Part shown: positions 54,553 to 64,000 of the stretch, piece after piece
How the letters are laid out: each line of letters begins with the position of its first letter
How positions within the stretch are numbered: position 1 is the stretch's first letter
Assembly (NCBI GenBank): GCA_963921825.1
Contig: OY997591.1
Location: forward strand, 51,295,825-51,359,824
DNA: 64,000 nucleotides
Source: Erodium maritimum
Lineage: Eukaryota > Streptophyta > Magnoliopsida > Geraniales > Geraniaceae
Reading direction: 5' to 3'
The notes under the pieces: model-generated
What the model was told of the DNA's origin: nothing
Database searches by the model: none
Seen by the model: the letters and a program-made list of their open reading frames with translations, nothing else
Translations under genes and position numbers: made by a program

Positions 54553-55889
54553 TCATGAAGTTGGGATAGACATTATATATATATTTGTCAAAATTGCACT
54601 GACATCTATGCCAACTGGGTTATATATAATTAATCTATATAGAAGTAGAAAATTATAATCACTTTGCCTTCTTACTCTTGGCTCATTGTTCAGATCGATC
54701 AAATACTGGTCGTTATGTGGTGTGATGCGACCAAAACATCTTGTTTCGGAACATTGCATAGTATACATGATCGCCTTGAATCAGATTCGTGAAATCTGGG
54801 CCATGTGCACAAAGACTGAGATAGGCAACCTTGCCCTCGTTTGTCTAGAAAACATGAGCATTTATACGGTTGTTGGACGATGTAAACATATTATTTTTCT
54901 TGTATTCGAATTTGAAATAAATCATTTTTTATGAAGATAAAACAATTAAGGTACTTACAAGATTCGATAAAATAGAATACTCATTCTTCAAATGGATAGA
55001 CTTGTCTCTACTAATTATCTCGATGCTCCCGAATGGATCCCGAGGATCATCAGGTATTGTGTCAACAACCTCTTCTGCTTATGTGAAGGCAGCTCTGTAT
55101 GTATTTCTTTGTGGCCAAACTACAATGCTCTTCTCTGAAATTGGACCAAGATTATGACCCTGTACCAAAACCTTGTGTATTCCTAGCACAATGTCACTGT
55201 TTCTAACAGTAAAATTAGTAATCATCAAAAGTTTACCCTAACAGTGTAAAATACTCATTTTAGTTAATTTTTTCAAATACACCTTACTAAGGTTAAAATA
55301 TGTAATTTACTTTTAAAAACATAAGCATTATAAAATGTCAACAATTCATTTGAATGATTTGCGATTGAAATAATTTACTTTTTTATTTCTAAATTTTGTA
55401 TTAGTTATTTTTCTATTTGTCATTCATTCATTTCGCTTTCTTTTTTTAAAAAAAATTTCCTTAAAACCAAACAAGTAAGCATAAATTTAAACTAGTTAGT
55501 GTAACATTGGTTTGAAGATGTTGGATAAGGTCCCATGCGGAAGTACAATGAGGTCGGGGTGGTGTGAATCTAACCACGGTGGGAGGAGCTGTGCAGCAGG
55601 CTGACGGACAGCTACGTAACCACTTGTGTTCCCTTCCATCCACCGGTCACCCAAAATGCGGCTGAACTGGGATCCAAGTAAGCACTGACCCGAAAAGTGT
55701 GGTCGTGATTTGGAACTCTCCTTCTTCGAGTTGCGAATTGATGCTCTGCTGTGCGGACGGCACTAGTGTTGCCGGATACTGTCATGTCGAGAGCAACTCT
55801 ACGACCTGGTGATAACAAATGAAAATACCGCTTAGAAAAATCACGGAAATTAGAGGAAATAAGTTTTTACCCAGAAGATCGTCGCCCAT
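54553..55889 (-). pseudogene. Unrecognised multi-exon gene copy, right arm
   Basis: The mirror copy of the left-arm gene. It has extra 5' sequence: a tiny first exon 55889-55871 (ATGGGCGACGATCTTCTGG) with donor GTAAAAAC, then acceptor CACCAG and an open stretch from 55805 (RRVALDMTVSGNTSAVRTAE ... SAYLDPSSAAFWVTGGWKG) ending at a TAG at 55612. After that come LDSHHPDLIVLPHGTLSNIF (about 55575), GIHKVLVQGHNLGPISEKS (about 55175), RDKSIHLKNEYSILSN and VAYLSLCAHGPDFTN (about 54830). Stops (T*AEEVV near 55075) and the TAG suggest decay. I recognise no domain. Exon borders conserved between arms argue it was once a real gene. Confidence 0.5.
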
Positions 55890-57049
55890 CGTAGAAAAAT
55901 GAAGTTGCCGTGAAAATGAACAAGTTCCGTGAGAATGAAGGAGATTAGGTCTCAACTTCGTAGGGAGATGGTGAAGAGAGGGGGTAATAAAAAGAGATAG
56001 GGGAAATAATTAATGGAGTAGCTGTGTTGTATGTCATGGGAGTAATAAGTAGAGATGGAGTAGCTGTGTTCTCACTATGTGTACGTAGGGATCATTAAAA
56101 TCATGTCATCTTTCCTGATAACAACCCCTTTCATATTTATTAAAAAGAATACTTTTCAAAAGTTTTCGATTATAATAAGCGAGCACTACTCGGATCAGAA
56201 GGGAACTCAGTGTATTTAGCTCTTCGATAAATAGTATAGTGGGGACTCATTAGTTATTCAATTACTATGGTTTCAATTTTCTAAATGTTATTTTCGGTCG
56301 CATCACTATATTGATCACCAGTGTCAAACTCTCTACGATCAAAAACTCAGCCTCTTTTTGTTTATTTCAGTTTCATCACTATATTGATCACCAGTGTCCT
56401 TGTTTTAATATTCCAATTCAATTTTTAACAAGATTTTTCGTTCAGTGGAGAGATCTTTCGTTCATTAGAACCAAGGTAAAGATCAAATAATTTTATAACA
56501 TAATTTAAAAATAGTTTTTGCTTATATATGAAAACAAATTTAAAAATATGAAATAAACTGCTAATGAAGTTTTAAAACACATACCAAACAAACATTGTTC
56601 AGAACACCATTTCTAGCTCGAACCTATGTAATTTTATATGTAAGTAATCATATTTGTGTTTTATGTGTTTAAGTGAAAGTCTTAAAAGAAGGGAAAAGGA
56701 AGTTATTTTCTTTTTGCTATTTTTGTGGATGTCTCGTTTATCCAAAACTTTGAACACTTTTTTGGATCACAGTGATTGTCTATTTTATTGCTCGAATCTC
56801 TGAATAAATGAAATTTTATTTTAAAAAATATATCTTTGAATCAATAAAGATTGTGAATGTAACATTCACAGCTGTTGGTGAACCCTAGCTTAGGATTTGG
56901 ATTGATTTGATCCCCAAAACCTTAGGTTAAAAAAAGTAGTTGTTAATTTTTCTTTTTTTTGAGAACATTGACTGTAACCAAAATCAAAAACTAGCCTAGG
57001 GTACATTGACCCTACAATGTACCCTAAATCAAAAACTCAAATTCGTGTT

Positions 57050-58124
57050 TTCTTCAATTCCACCACTATACTGGTTGCCAACGTCTTAGTTTTAATATTC
57101 TGGTTGATTTTTCGTCAAGATATTTTTGGAGGCCATTGGGAGCAAGGCGAAGATTAGATAATCTTAAACCATGATTCAAAAATAAATTTATCTTATACAT
57201 AAAAAATAATTTAAAAATGTATGCTAAATTGGTAGTCAAGTTTTAAAACATATACCAAAAGTTAACTTGTTAAACCAATCATGACATTGTTAACACTAGT
57301 TCTAGATTAAAACCGTTGTAATTTTATAATAATGTATAATTATATTTGTATATTTATGTGTTGTAGTGAAAGTCTTGAAAAGAATAAAATGAAAGTTACT
57401 TTGTTGGGTAAACTACAAATACATACCCCAAACTTGTCACGATTAATTAACACCTACTCTCATATATTTTTTTGTAACCGATACATACTCAAATGTTCCG
57501 AAAATTAACGCAAAACCCCTGCAGACAGGTAAAATGACGAAAATGCCATGAAGTGATTTTTTAAATAAATTTTAAAAAATAAAACTGAAGTGATTTTTTA
57601 AATAAAAATGAAGTGATTTAATAAGTACATATATATATATACCTAACAAAAGTGATTTTTATTTTTTTTTTAAAAATAATTACTGAAATGTAGTTGAGGG
57701 CATTTTCGTCATTTTACCTGTCTGCAGGGGCTTTGCGTTAATTTTCGGAATATTTGAGTATGTATCGGTTACAAAAAAACATGAGGGTATGTATCAGTTA
57801 ATCGTGACAAGTTTGGGATAGGTATTTATAGTTTACCCTACTTTCTTTTTACTATTTTTGTGAATGATTCTCTTACCCATATCCTTTGGACACTTATTTT
57901 GACCAAAGTTCCACTGTGTGAATGTCTATTTCCTTTCTGAATCTCTGATCAAGTACTTGCTCGAATCTCTGAATCAATAAAAATTGTGAACAGGACATTC
58001 ACATTTGTTGCTTGAGCCCTAACCTAGGGTTTGGATTGATCAAATCCCAAAACCCTAGGATAAAAGAATACTCATCATTTTTTTTTGAAAAAAATGAGTC
58101 ATTAAATTTTTTGTTGTTAGTAGA
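57050..58124. repeat. Third, partial copy of the palindrome outer arm
   Basis: This segment repeats, in the same orientation, the outer right arm 56340-56960 (CACCACTATACTGGTTGCCA versus CATCACTATATTGATCACCA; TCAATAAAAATTGTGAAC versus TCAATAAAGATTGTGAAT). It also extends farther, to match the left-arm edge near 51645-51690. It is more diverged than the two arms are from each other and is interrupted by the MITE at 57406-57838. The Harbinger element at 58128 abuts its end. Confidence 0.8.
57406..57838. mobile_element. Foldback MITE (433 bp) with 9-bp TSD
   Basis: Starts GGGTAAACTACAAATACATA and ends TATTTATAGTTTACCC, with paired blocks such as CCTGCAGACAGGTAAAATGA and TCATTTTACCTGTCTGCAGG. 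The duplication is TACTTTGTT (57397-57405) and TACTTTCTT (57839-57847), with one mismatch. The homologous right arm (about 56697-56715) and left arm (about 51935-51955) show the site without the element. Confidence 0.92.
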
Positions 58125-58127
58125 TAA

Positions 58128-59797
58128 GAGCATCCACAACGCTACCGTCTATTACTGACGGAGAGGTGTTGGCGGTGAGCATTAAAATAATGTCTTTTTG
58201 CCTCACCGCCTGCGGGAAACGCCAACACTCTGCAATGGAGGATTTGAAATAGAAGGGCTAGTACAAGGTGAACGATCGAAATTTGAAATAGGAAGCGAAT
58301 TAACTGTCTAATTAACTGTTGAATTAATCTAAGTTAAGCGTCTCCAAATTTATTCCAAATGTGTTCAACGAGGTCGTCCTTCAATTGATAATGCACGCGT
58401 TCATCTTGCATCCTTTGGGAGTTCCCAAGTATGACATGGGCATCCACAAGCGACTCGGTCGAGTGATCATGTGAAACCGAGCTTGGAGTGCACCGAATGC
58501 TCATTCCATATCCTTCCTGCACACTTCTTGGATTTCAGCAAATTTCTTCTGTTTCAGCCGTTGAGCTAATGGAATTTTTCTCACAAAAACTGGCCATAAA
58601 GGGTAAATGCCATCAACAAGATAATACAGGAGTGTGTACTGGGTACCATTTACCGTATATTGATCCGGTGGTTGCCAACCATTGATAACGTCTGCGAACA
58701 GTCTGGAATGGTTAAGCATAGTTAAGTTGTTGTTTGAACCCGTCATGCCAAAGAACGAGCGCCAAATCCAAAGGCCACGAGTGGCAACCGCCTCGAGAAC
58801 CACGGTGGGTCAATTCTCGTGGTCCTTCCTTGAATGGGAGCCCCGCAGTGCCTTTGGACAGTTCTTCCACTCCCAGTGCATGCAGTCAAGACTGCCAAGC
58901 ATTCCCGGAAAGCCGCGCGTTTCATTAACTGCTAAAATGTAATCAATATCAGTCTGTGTTGGTTTACGCTGGTACGTAGGATCGAAGATTGTAATGATTC
59001 CCTTGTAAAATTTTCTCAAACATTGCAAAGCCGTGGTTTCGCCTATCTTCAGGTACTCGTCCAATCCATCAGCTACAATTCCATAACATAACTGCCTAAT
59101 GGTCGCATTACATTTTTGATAAGGAGATTAGGAAACTCTACCCATATCGTCGAACCGTTGTGTGAAATACTCGTCGTGATTTTCCAATGCATGAAGAATT
59201 CGGAGGAACACACCCTTTGGCATTCTGAAACGACGGCGGAAGTGCACCTCCTTGTACATAGGGTTCGTGTTGAGGTAGTTGCTCATTAAGCGTTCGGGAG
59301 CAGCTTCCTGGTCACGTGCGATGTAGTTTCGCTTACGTGGTTGAGATTCGACCATTGCGCCCTCTAACCAACCGTCAACAAAGTCGGTGGACATGCATTC
59401 TTCGAGTACTCCATCCAAAATGCAATCAATATCGAAATCGTCGGTCATTGGTCATTTCGACGAAAAAAATTGGAGACAAATAATTTGAGAGTAGTAGGAT
59501 GAGATGTAAAGGTGAATGGTGACCTTCTTTGATTCAAGGATCCCTATTTTTAAAGCCTTTGAAGATAGGGACATTAATATTTTTGTTATTTTCAAATATA
59601 CTTTTTATTTTTCAAGAACAAATAATAGGCCAAATGGATTTTCTAGTCGTTGGCGCCAACGCCGAGCAGGGGCGGTGAGCTCCCAGTCGATCCTCACCGC
59701 CAGCGCCCTCCCCGCCATTTCCACGCCACCTCCCCGTCGTCGACTACTCGCCGCTAGCAGCTCCACGCCAGCTCAACGGCCACCGTTATGGATGCTC
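58128..59797 (-). mobile_element. PIF/Harbinger element A
   Basis: The termini GAGCATCCACAACG (58128) and CGTTATGGATGCTC (ending 59797) are inverted repeats. They are flanked by TAA (58125-58127) and TAG (59798-59800), a 3-bp duplication with one mismatch. The 1.7-kb interior encodes a decayed DDE transposase on the minus strand. No ORF1 is present. Confidence 0.85.
58334..59448 (-). pseudogene. Harbinger DDE transposase, element A, broken
   Basis: The ATG at 59448 starts MTDDFDIDCILDGVLEE. It is followed by KRNYIARDQEAAPERLMSNY, FRRRFRMPKGVFLRIL (helix-turn-helix-like) and, after a stop near 59128, YGIVADGLDEYLKIGETTAL. Then come GFPGMLGSLDCMHWEWKNCP (about 58890), a TGA at 58810-58812, and LWIWRSFFGMTGSNNNL, in which the usual GSNND aspartate is asparagine. 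A C-terminal remnant lies at 58522-58334. This is the nuclease of the PIF/Harbinger (HARBI1/ALP1) family. It is inactive through stops and probably through loss of the motif residue. Confidence 0.87.
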
Positions 59798-59800
59798 TAG

Positions 59801-60047
59801 GGAAAAATTACACATACCTACCTTACTATTGTCTTTTTTCACATCACCCCTTAATTTTTTTTTGACATTTATACCCACTAACCATTTTTTTTTTCACTTT
59901 GCTCTGTTTCCATAAAAAATAGACGGAACTGTTAACATGTGCCAGTCACATGACATACTAATTTTCTAAATGATGAAAAAACTCTTTAAAAACAAAACAT
60001 AACCCTAACTTATATCTCTATCTCTATTCACATTACCCTCTTTTGTC
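59801..60047. other. AT-rich spacer between Harbinger elements
   Basis: No gene. GGGAAAAATTACACATACCTACC at its left edge resembles the ends of the foldback MITEs in this window, but no opposite end or duplication was found. Confidence 0.4.
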
Positions 60048-60050
60048 TTA

Positions 60051-61780
60051 GGCTATCCACAGCGGAGTCCCCTCAGCGTCTAATCGGGCGTCGAATCGGG
60101 CTAAAAAAGTGTTTTTTCGCGCCGATTAGTCGAGTAGCAGTCTCATGTCACGTCGATTCGGAGAATCTGCTTTAGACGGTCTATGAATCTGTCAACTCGC
60201 AGGCTCGTCGATTAGACCGATTCGGTGTTGACCACACGAATCTGCGCGCGACATGTGGTGACGTTTTGGCAAGCAAACGCAGAAAACGCGCGACATTCTG
60301 CCACGTTGCTTTTGTAAGCAGAATGGTTGACCCGAAAAAAAACTAAAATGTAAAAAAATTTCTATAAATACTTTGCACCCCAAAACAACAAATCCCACAA
60401 ATTTCCTCTCAACTATCTCTGAAATCGTCCAAATTCTCTCTTCTTTCCCTGTGATATTGTAGTGTTTTTCATGGATTCATCGAGTAGTGAGGAGAATGAT
60501 GTCGATCAAATTGACTACGCAACGTTACATGCAAGGACCCGAGAAGCGGAGGAAGAGATGTTGGAGGCTAAAGGGGCAAAAGTTAGGGAGGCCGAAGCAT
60601 GTATGACGGCACCCGGCCGGGGCAAGCAGAAAAGTCAATACATTTACAGAGATCAAAGTTATGCTCACGCCCGGCTTATCTCCGACTACTTTGCAGATAC
60701 CCCGTTGTACGATGCAAAAACATTTCGGTGGTGTTTCAGAACGGCGAAAACTGCTTTCTTGAAAATCGTGAACGGGGTGTCTGAGTACGATAAGTACTTC
60801 ATCCAAAAATTTGATTGTCGGGGGCGACCCGGTTTTTCAGCCATTCAAAAGTGTACTGCAGCTATACGGATGTTGTGTTACAGTTCTACGGCAGACAGCA
60901 TGGACGAGTATATGAAGATGGCTGAGACAACTACCCTCGAGTGCATGCACCGCTTTTGCTTCGCTATAATCAACGCCTTCGGTGACACCTACCTAAGGAA
61001 GCCAAAAAGTAATGATATTTCTTACATTGCACGTATCAATGAAACTCGTGGTTTTCCAGGTTGTATCGACAACCTCGATTGTATGCATTGGCCGTGGAGG
61101 AATTGTCCAGAAGAACTTCAGGGGGTGTACAAGTAGGGTGATAATTCTGATCCTACGGTGATGCTTGATGTAGTTGTAGGGCCTGACACATGGATTTGGC
61201 ACGCCTACTTTGGTATGCCGGGTTCGAACAATGATATTAATGTGTTGAACCAATCGTCCTTATTTGCGCATGTATATCGGGGTGATCAGCCTCCGGTGGA
61301 GTATGAGGTCAACGGTACGTTGTACGACACTCCTTACTACCTAACGGATGGGATTTACCCACCGTTGGCTTGCTTCGTGAAGTCTATCACTACACCACAA
61401 CTACCGAGGCACGTCTTATACGCAAGAAAGCAGGAGGCCACAAGGAAAGATGTGGAAAGGGCATATGGGATACTGCAATCTCGTTTCCATATCATCAGTA
61501 GGCCTGCTCGGGGTTGGGATAATAGGAAACTGTTTATGATCATACGCTTGTGCATTATCATACACAACATGATAATCGACGACGAATGGGACACCTTCCA
61601 TCTGAAGAACCAATGTTACCCGTCTTCTGAGGGCCTTTACTAGAGTTCGCTAACGTCAGACACCAAAGAAGCCAGCTAGAGGATCGAGCATCACCCCAGC
61701 ATCTCAAGGTTGATCTGATTGAACACTTTTGGAGTTTGTTCAGGCATTATGTTAATATGGATGACGACATATAATTACTA
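60051..61780 (+). mobile_element. PIF/Harbinger element B (right end unclear)
   Basis: The left end GGCTATCCACAGCGGAG follows TTA (60048-60050). The plus-strand interior encodes a DDE transposase. The matching right inverted repeat was not found; coding homology stops near 61760, after which another element's leader seems to begin. The right end given is an estimate. Confidence 0.7.
60471..61643 (+). pseudogene. Harbinger DDE transposase, element B
   Basis: The ATG at 60471 (MDSSSSEENDVDQIDYATLH) opens a frame interrupted by one TAG at 61134-61136, after which the same frame continues to 61643. Segments: FRWCFRTAKTAFLKIV, YFIQKFDCRGRPGFSAIQKC, YSSTADSMDEYMKMAETTT, GFPGCIDNLDCMHWPWRNCP (about 61055), WIWHAYFGMPGSNNDINVL (intact GSNND, 61192) and RKDVERAYGILQSRFHIISR (61444). 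The C-terminal helix KVDLIEHFW-like tail continues to about 61740 after a short frame break. Apart from the single nonsense codon this is the best preserved transposase in the window; about 390 codons is normal for the family. Confidence 0.88.
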
Positions 61781-61839
61781 GGTAAATTTGTAACCATTTT
61801 CTCCAGCACTTGTATTTCCTTGTACCTGATTTTTGGAAA

Positions 61840-62158
61840 GTTCATGTCATCGTTGTGCGAACCTCCTCATTCACAAATGGCCGATTCGGTTGCCTATATA
61901 AGGCAACATAATGGCATTCTTCATGGGCACAATTCCACACTTTCCCTAAAGTATAAGTGTTCAACCAACTTTATGGATTCCGACAACGAGATCGATGTTT
62001 CTCAGGCTGATAATGGTCCGCCACCAGTGCTCTACATGATCGAGCGAGAACAACGTCGTCGTGGTCGATTCGAGCGAACTAGGGAAAAGCTGATGCATAA
62101 CCAGATGTCACTAACAAGGCACTATAGGTATGCATGCTCTTACAACATTTTTCTCTTA
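61840..62158 (+). pseudogene. Leader and first exon of another Harbinger ORF
   Basis: A plus-strand ATG at 61973 gives MDSDNEIDVSQADNGPPPV, then EREQRRRGRFERTREKLMHN. This resembles Harbinger transposase N-termini and ends at a possible donor (62128, GTATGC). It is cut off 30 bp later by element C at 62160. No downstream exon is present in this orientation, so only the first exon survives. Confidence 0.5.
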
Positions 62159-62159
62159 A

Positions 62160-63600
62160 GAGCATGTACATTAAGGGGGCAGGATGTAGGGTGCAGGATT
62201 CATGTGCTGATAGGGATGAATTGTGATCCGCCCCCTAAAACTGAGAGTGTTCCACATCAAGGGGGCAGGTATGAGGATCATGGTTTGCAGAAGTGCTGAC
62301 TGGATAATTAATTATGTTTTTTCTGAATTTATTAAATTCATATTTAAAACACTAACTACTAAATAAAATTGAAATAAAATACATAAAATTAATTAATAAA
62401 TAAATTAACTAAAATGCAAAACTAATTAATAAACTTGAAACTTCATTACTCCACAAATAGTACAACAACCTACAATGCATTTGGTACATCAAATTTATTA
62501 TGGAATCATCTCACTCGTCCGAATCTGAGTCGTTGTCTGAGCCACAGTAAGTCGCTCTAAACCGACGCCATATGTGCTCAACAATGTCATGTTGGAGTTT
62601 CCGGTGGGTCGCATCATTCGTGATGCTGATTCGAGCACACAACTCTTCTTGGTATGGCAAGGGCCCTCCTTGATGCCATCGTTGAGGTGGTGTCAAATTT
62701 GGTAGTTCCGGAGGGAGCTCGAAATACAATTCGGCATCACCTGCTTCGTATCGGTTGCGTTCATCCTCCACAATCATATTGTGTAGAATGATACAAGCAT
62801 GCATCATGTCAGCCAAAAGTCTTCTTCCAAACACGAGCATGCCTTGAGATTATGTGCCACCGTGCTTGGATGACTCCAAAAGCTCGTTCAATATCTTTTC
62901 GAGCACTTTCTTAGCATTTGGCAAACAACTTCTGTTTGCGAGTAAGGGGATGGCGAACCGACTTCACGACCGACTCCATGTGGGGTAAATGTCGTCAACT
63001 AAAAAATACGGGCGATCGTACCGCTTACCGTTGACCTCATACTCCACGGCGAGGTCATGACCATGGAAGGCGTCCTCGAATAAGTGGCCGGCGTGGAAGA
63101 CGTTAATGTCGTTGGTCGAGCCATACATCCCGAAAAACGCATGCCAAATCCATAAATCATGGGTCACCACCGCTTCCAGCATAATGGTTGGATTCCCGTG
63201 ATCTCCCCGTTCGTGGGCTCCTTGCGATGCGACTGGGAAATTCTTCCACTCCCAATGCATGCAGTCAAGACTGCCAATCATACCGGGGAACCCTCGCTTG
63301 TTCCCCAAATCGAGTAATCGCTGCATGTCAACCTCATTTGGCTTCCGCTTGTAAACCTCCATGAAAACCTCAATAACGCCTTTACAAAAACGTCTTACAC
63401 AATTGAGTATAGTACTTACCCCCATACGTAGTGTTTCGTCCAATGAATCGGCCGAGCACCCATACGCTAGCATTCGTATCGCAGCGGTGCATTTCTGGTG
63501 TGTAACCCAAATCGTCCTGCAATGTCTATCTTCTGGACAAAGTAATCGTCATGAGCCGCTACCGCTTCCATAACCTGTAAAGACCGAGAAAAATTTAACG
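62160..63600 (-). mobile_element. PIF/Harbinger element C (right end missing)
   Basis: The left end GAGCATGTACATTAAGG follows TTAA (62156-62159). Its subterminal part (GTGCTGACTGGATAATTAATT near 62295) matches that of the element at 13202-15515, so the two belong to one family. It carries a transposase but no ORF1; the 13202 element has the reverse. The right inverted repeat was not found before the probable LTR start near 63662. Confidence 0.72.
62511..63574 (-). pseudogene. Harbinger DDE transposase, element C, broken
   Basis: Exon begins after an acceptor TTTACAG (63575) with VMEAVAAHDDYFVQKIDIAG. A frameshift near 63500 precedes QKCTAAIRMLAYGCSADSLD. Then come GFPGMIGSLDCMHWEWKNFP (about 63280), LWIWHAFFGMYGSTNDINVF (63160) and KRYDRPYFLVDDIYPTW (63000). 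A frameshift near 62975 and a TAA near 62900 precede KDIERAFGVIQARWHIISR. An open C-terminal part from 62840 (ADMMHACIILHNMIVEDERN) ends HDIVEHIWRRF at about 62550. Upstream exon(s) are missing. It is the likely former partner of the ORF1 type at 13543-15120. Confidence 0.87.
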
Positions 63601-64000
63601 TTTAAATTACTAAATAATAACGTCGAGGTTGGGAACGAGTTTGTTTTGTGTAAAAAAAAAATTGTTGGGCTGGTTCGTCCTTTGGGCCTGGCCCAACCTG
63701 CTGGCCCAAAGCCTGGGTATAAATACCCACATTTAGGGTTAAAACCCTACATGTCTCCCTCTCTCACATGCAGCAGCCCACCTCCCCTCACTCCTCCTTC
63801 GTCTTCTTCGAAACCTCCTCCCCTGACCACGCCGCCCTCGCCAGATCGTCGCCCCCTCTCACCTCTCGGCTCCGGCCGAACCCTCGCCGGTGCTCCGAGC
63901 CATCTCCCCCTCACCGTTCGTCTGCAACCCCGACCACCTCCACCGCACCTCTTCTCCTTCGTTTTCAACTCCGGCCACCACAACCTCGCCGGACCCCTCC
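63601..64000 (+). other. Possible LTR start or promoter region
   Basis: From TGTTGGGCTGGTTCGTCC (about 63663) the composition changes. GGGTATAAATACCC at 63716 resembles a TATA box, followed by AGGGTTAAAACCCTACATG. From the ATG at 63750 a C-rich, proline/serine-rich frame stays open to the window edge (MSPSLTCSSPPPLTPPSSSS). Plant LTRs often start TGTTGGG and hold a TATA box and CT-rich leader, but a genuine gene start cannot be excluded. Confidence 0.35.

Larger units (their letters stand above)
51645..56960. repeat. Large inverted duplication (palindrome)
   Basis: The left arm (51645-53975) and right arm (54020-56960) are reverse complements of each other. They meet at a centre of about 45 bp, where GTTTAGTCATACTCTAGG (53952) faces CCTAGAGTATGACTAAAC (54039). 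The arms match at about 90% or better by eye over some 2 kb. They differ by two large events: the left arm has a 235-bp MITE (52022-52256), and the right arm has about 870 bp (55560-56425) that the left lacks. A (TAA)n array in the right arm (54405-54467) is four units in the left (53595). Confidence 0.9.

Noticed and set aside
55870..56130. rRNA or tRNA gene near the right arm insert
   Set aside because: I looked for 5S-like and tRNA-like motifs because of the mixed composition; no A/B boxes or conserved rRNA stretches were found.

Overview
This window is nuclear DNA of a flowering plant, probably a eudicot. It has one clearly functional gene, a three-exon plastid stearoyl-ACP desaturase with GT/AG introns. 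Around it lie AT-rich intergenic DNA, microsatellites, a plastid-derived fragment and many layers of transposable elements of typical plant families. Almost everything outside the desaturase is transposon or decayed sequence. No bacterial-type operons, CRISPR arrays or rRNA/tRNA genes were seen.

Layout. 0-6.9 kb: intergenic DNA with a 9-bp-TSD foldback MITE (944-1420) and a solo LTR (1777-4734). 6.95-9.3 kb: a hAT element split by a second solo LTR. 9.3-13.0 kb: AT-rich DNA and a foldback element split by a non-LTR insertion. 13.2-15.5 kb: a PIF/Harbinger element carrying only the Myb/SANT-like ORF1, ending 259 bp before the desaturase start codon. 15.8-19.0 kb: the desaturase gene, with a MITE in intron 2. 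21.9-32.9 kb: two Ty3 (chromovirus-like) retrotransposons of one family, head to head, the minus-strand one nearly complete (gag, pol, PBS, one full LTR). 32.9-41.45 kb: a minus-strand LINE with two solo LTRs inside ORF1, cut at its RT FADD box by a Ty3 LTR edge. 41.8-47.1 kb: a complete-length plus-strand LINE with TSD and poly(A), now broken. 47.4-49.4 kb: an internally deleted LINE. 50.76-50.95 kb: a plastid ycf68 fragment. 51.6-57.0 kb: a large inverted duplication with an unrecognised multi-exon gene in both arms, followed by a third partial copy to 58.1 kb. 58.1-63.6 kb: a cluster of four PIF/Harbinger pieces, three with decayed DDE transposases. 63.66 kb to the end: what looks like the start of another LTR element or a promoter.

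The transposable elements do not form one pathway. Their nesting and target-site duplications record an order of events. Four solo LTRs with perfect 5-bp duplications, against one nearly complete LTR element, show that LTR-LTR recombination has trimmed this region heavily. The observations most worth following are the long palindrome with its uncharacterised gene, the family of GGG...CCC foldback MITEs with 9-bp duplications (three with an empty site visible inside the window or bracketing a working gene), and the transposon pair flanking and entering the desaturase gene.
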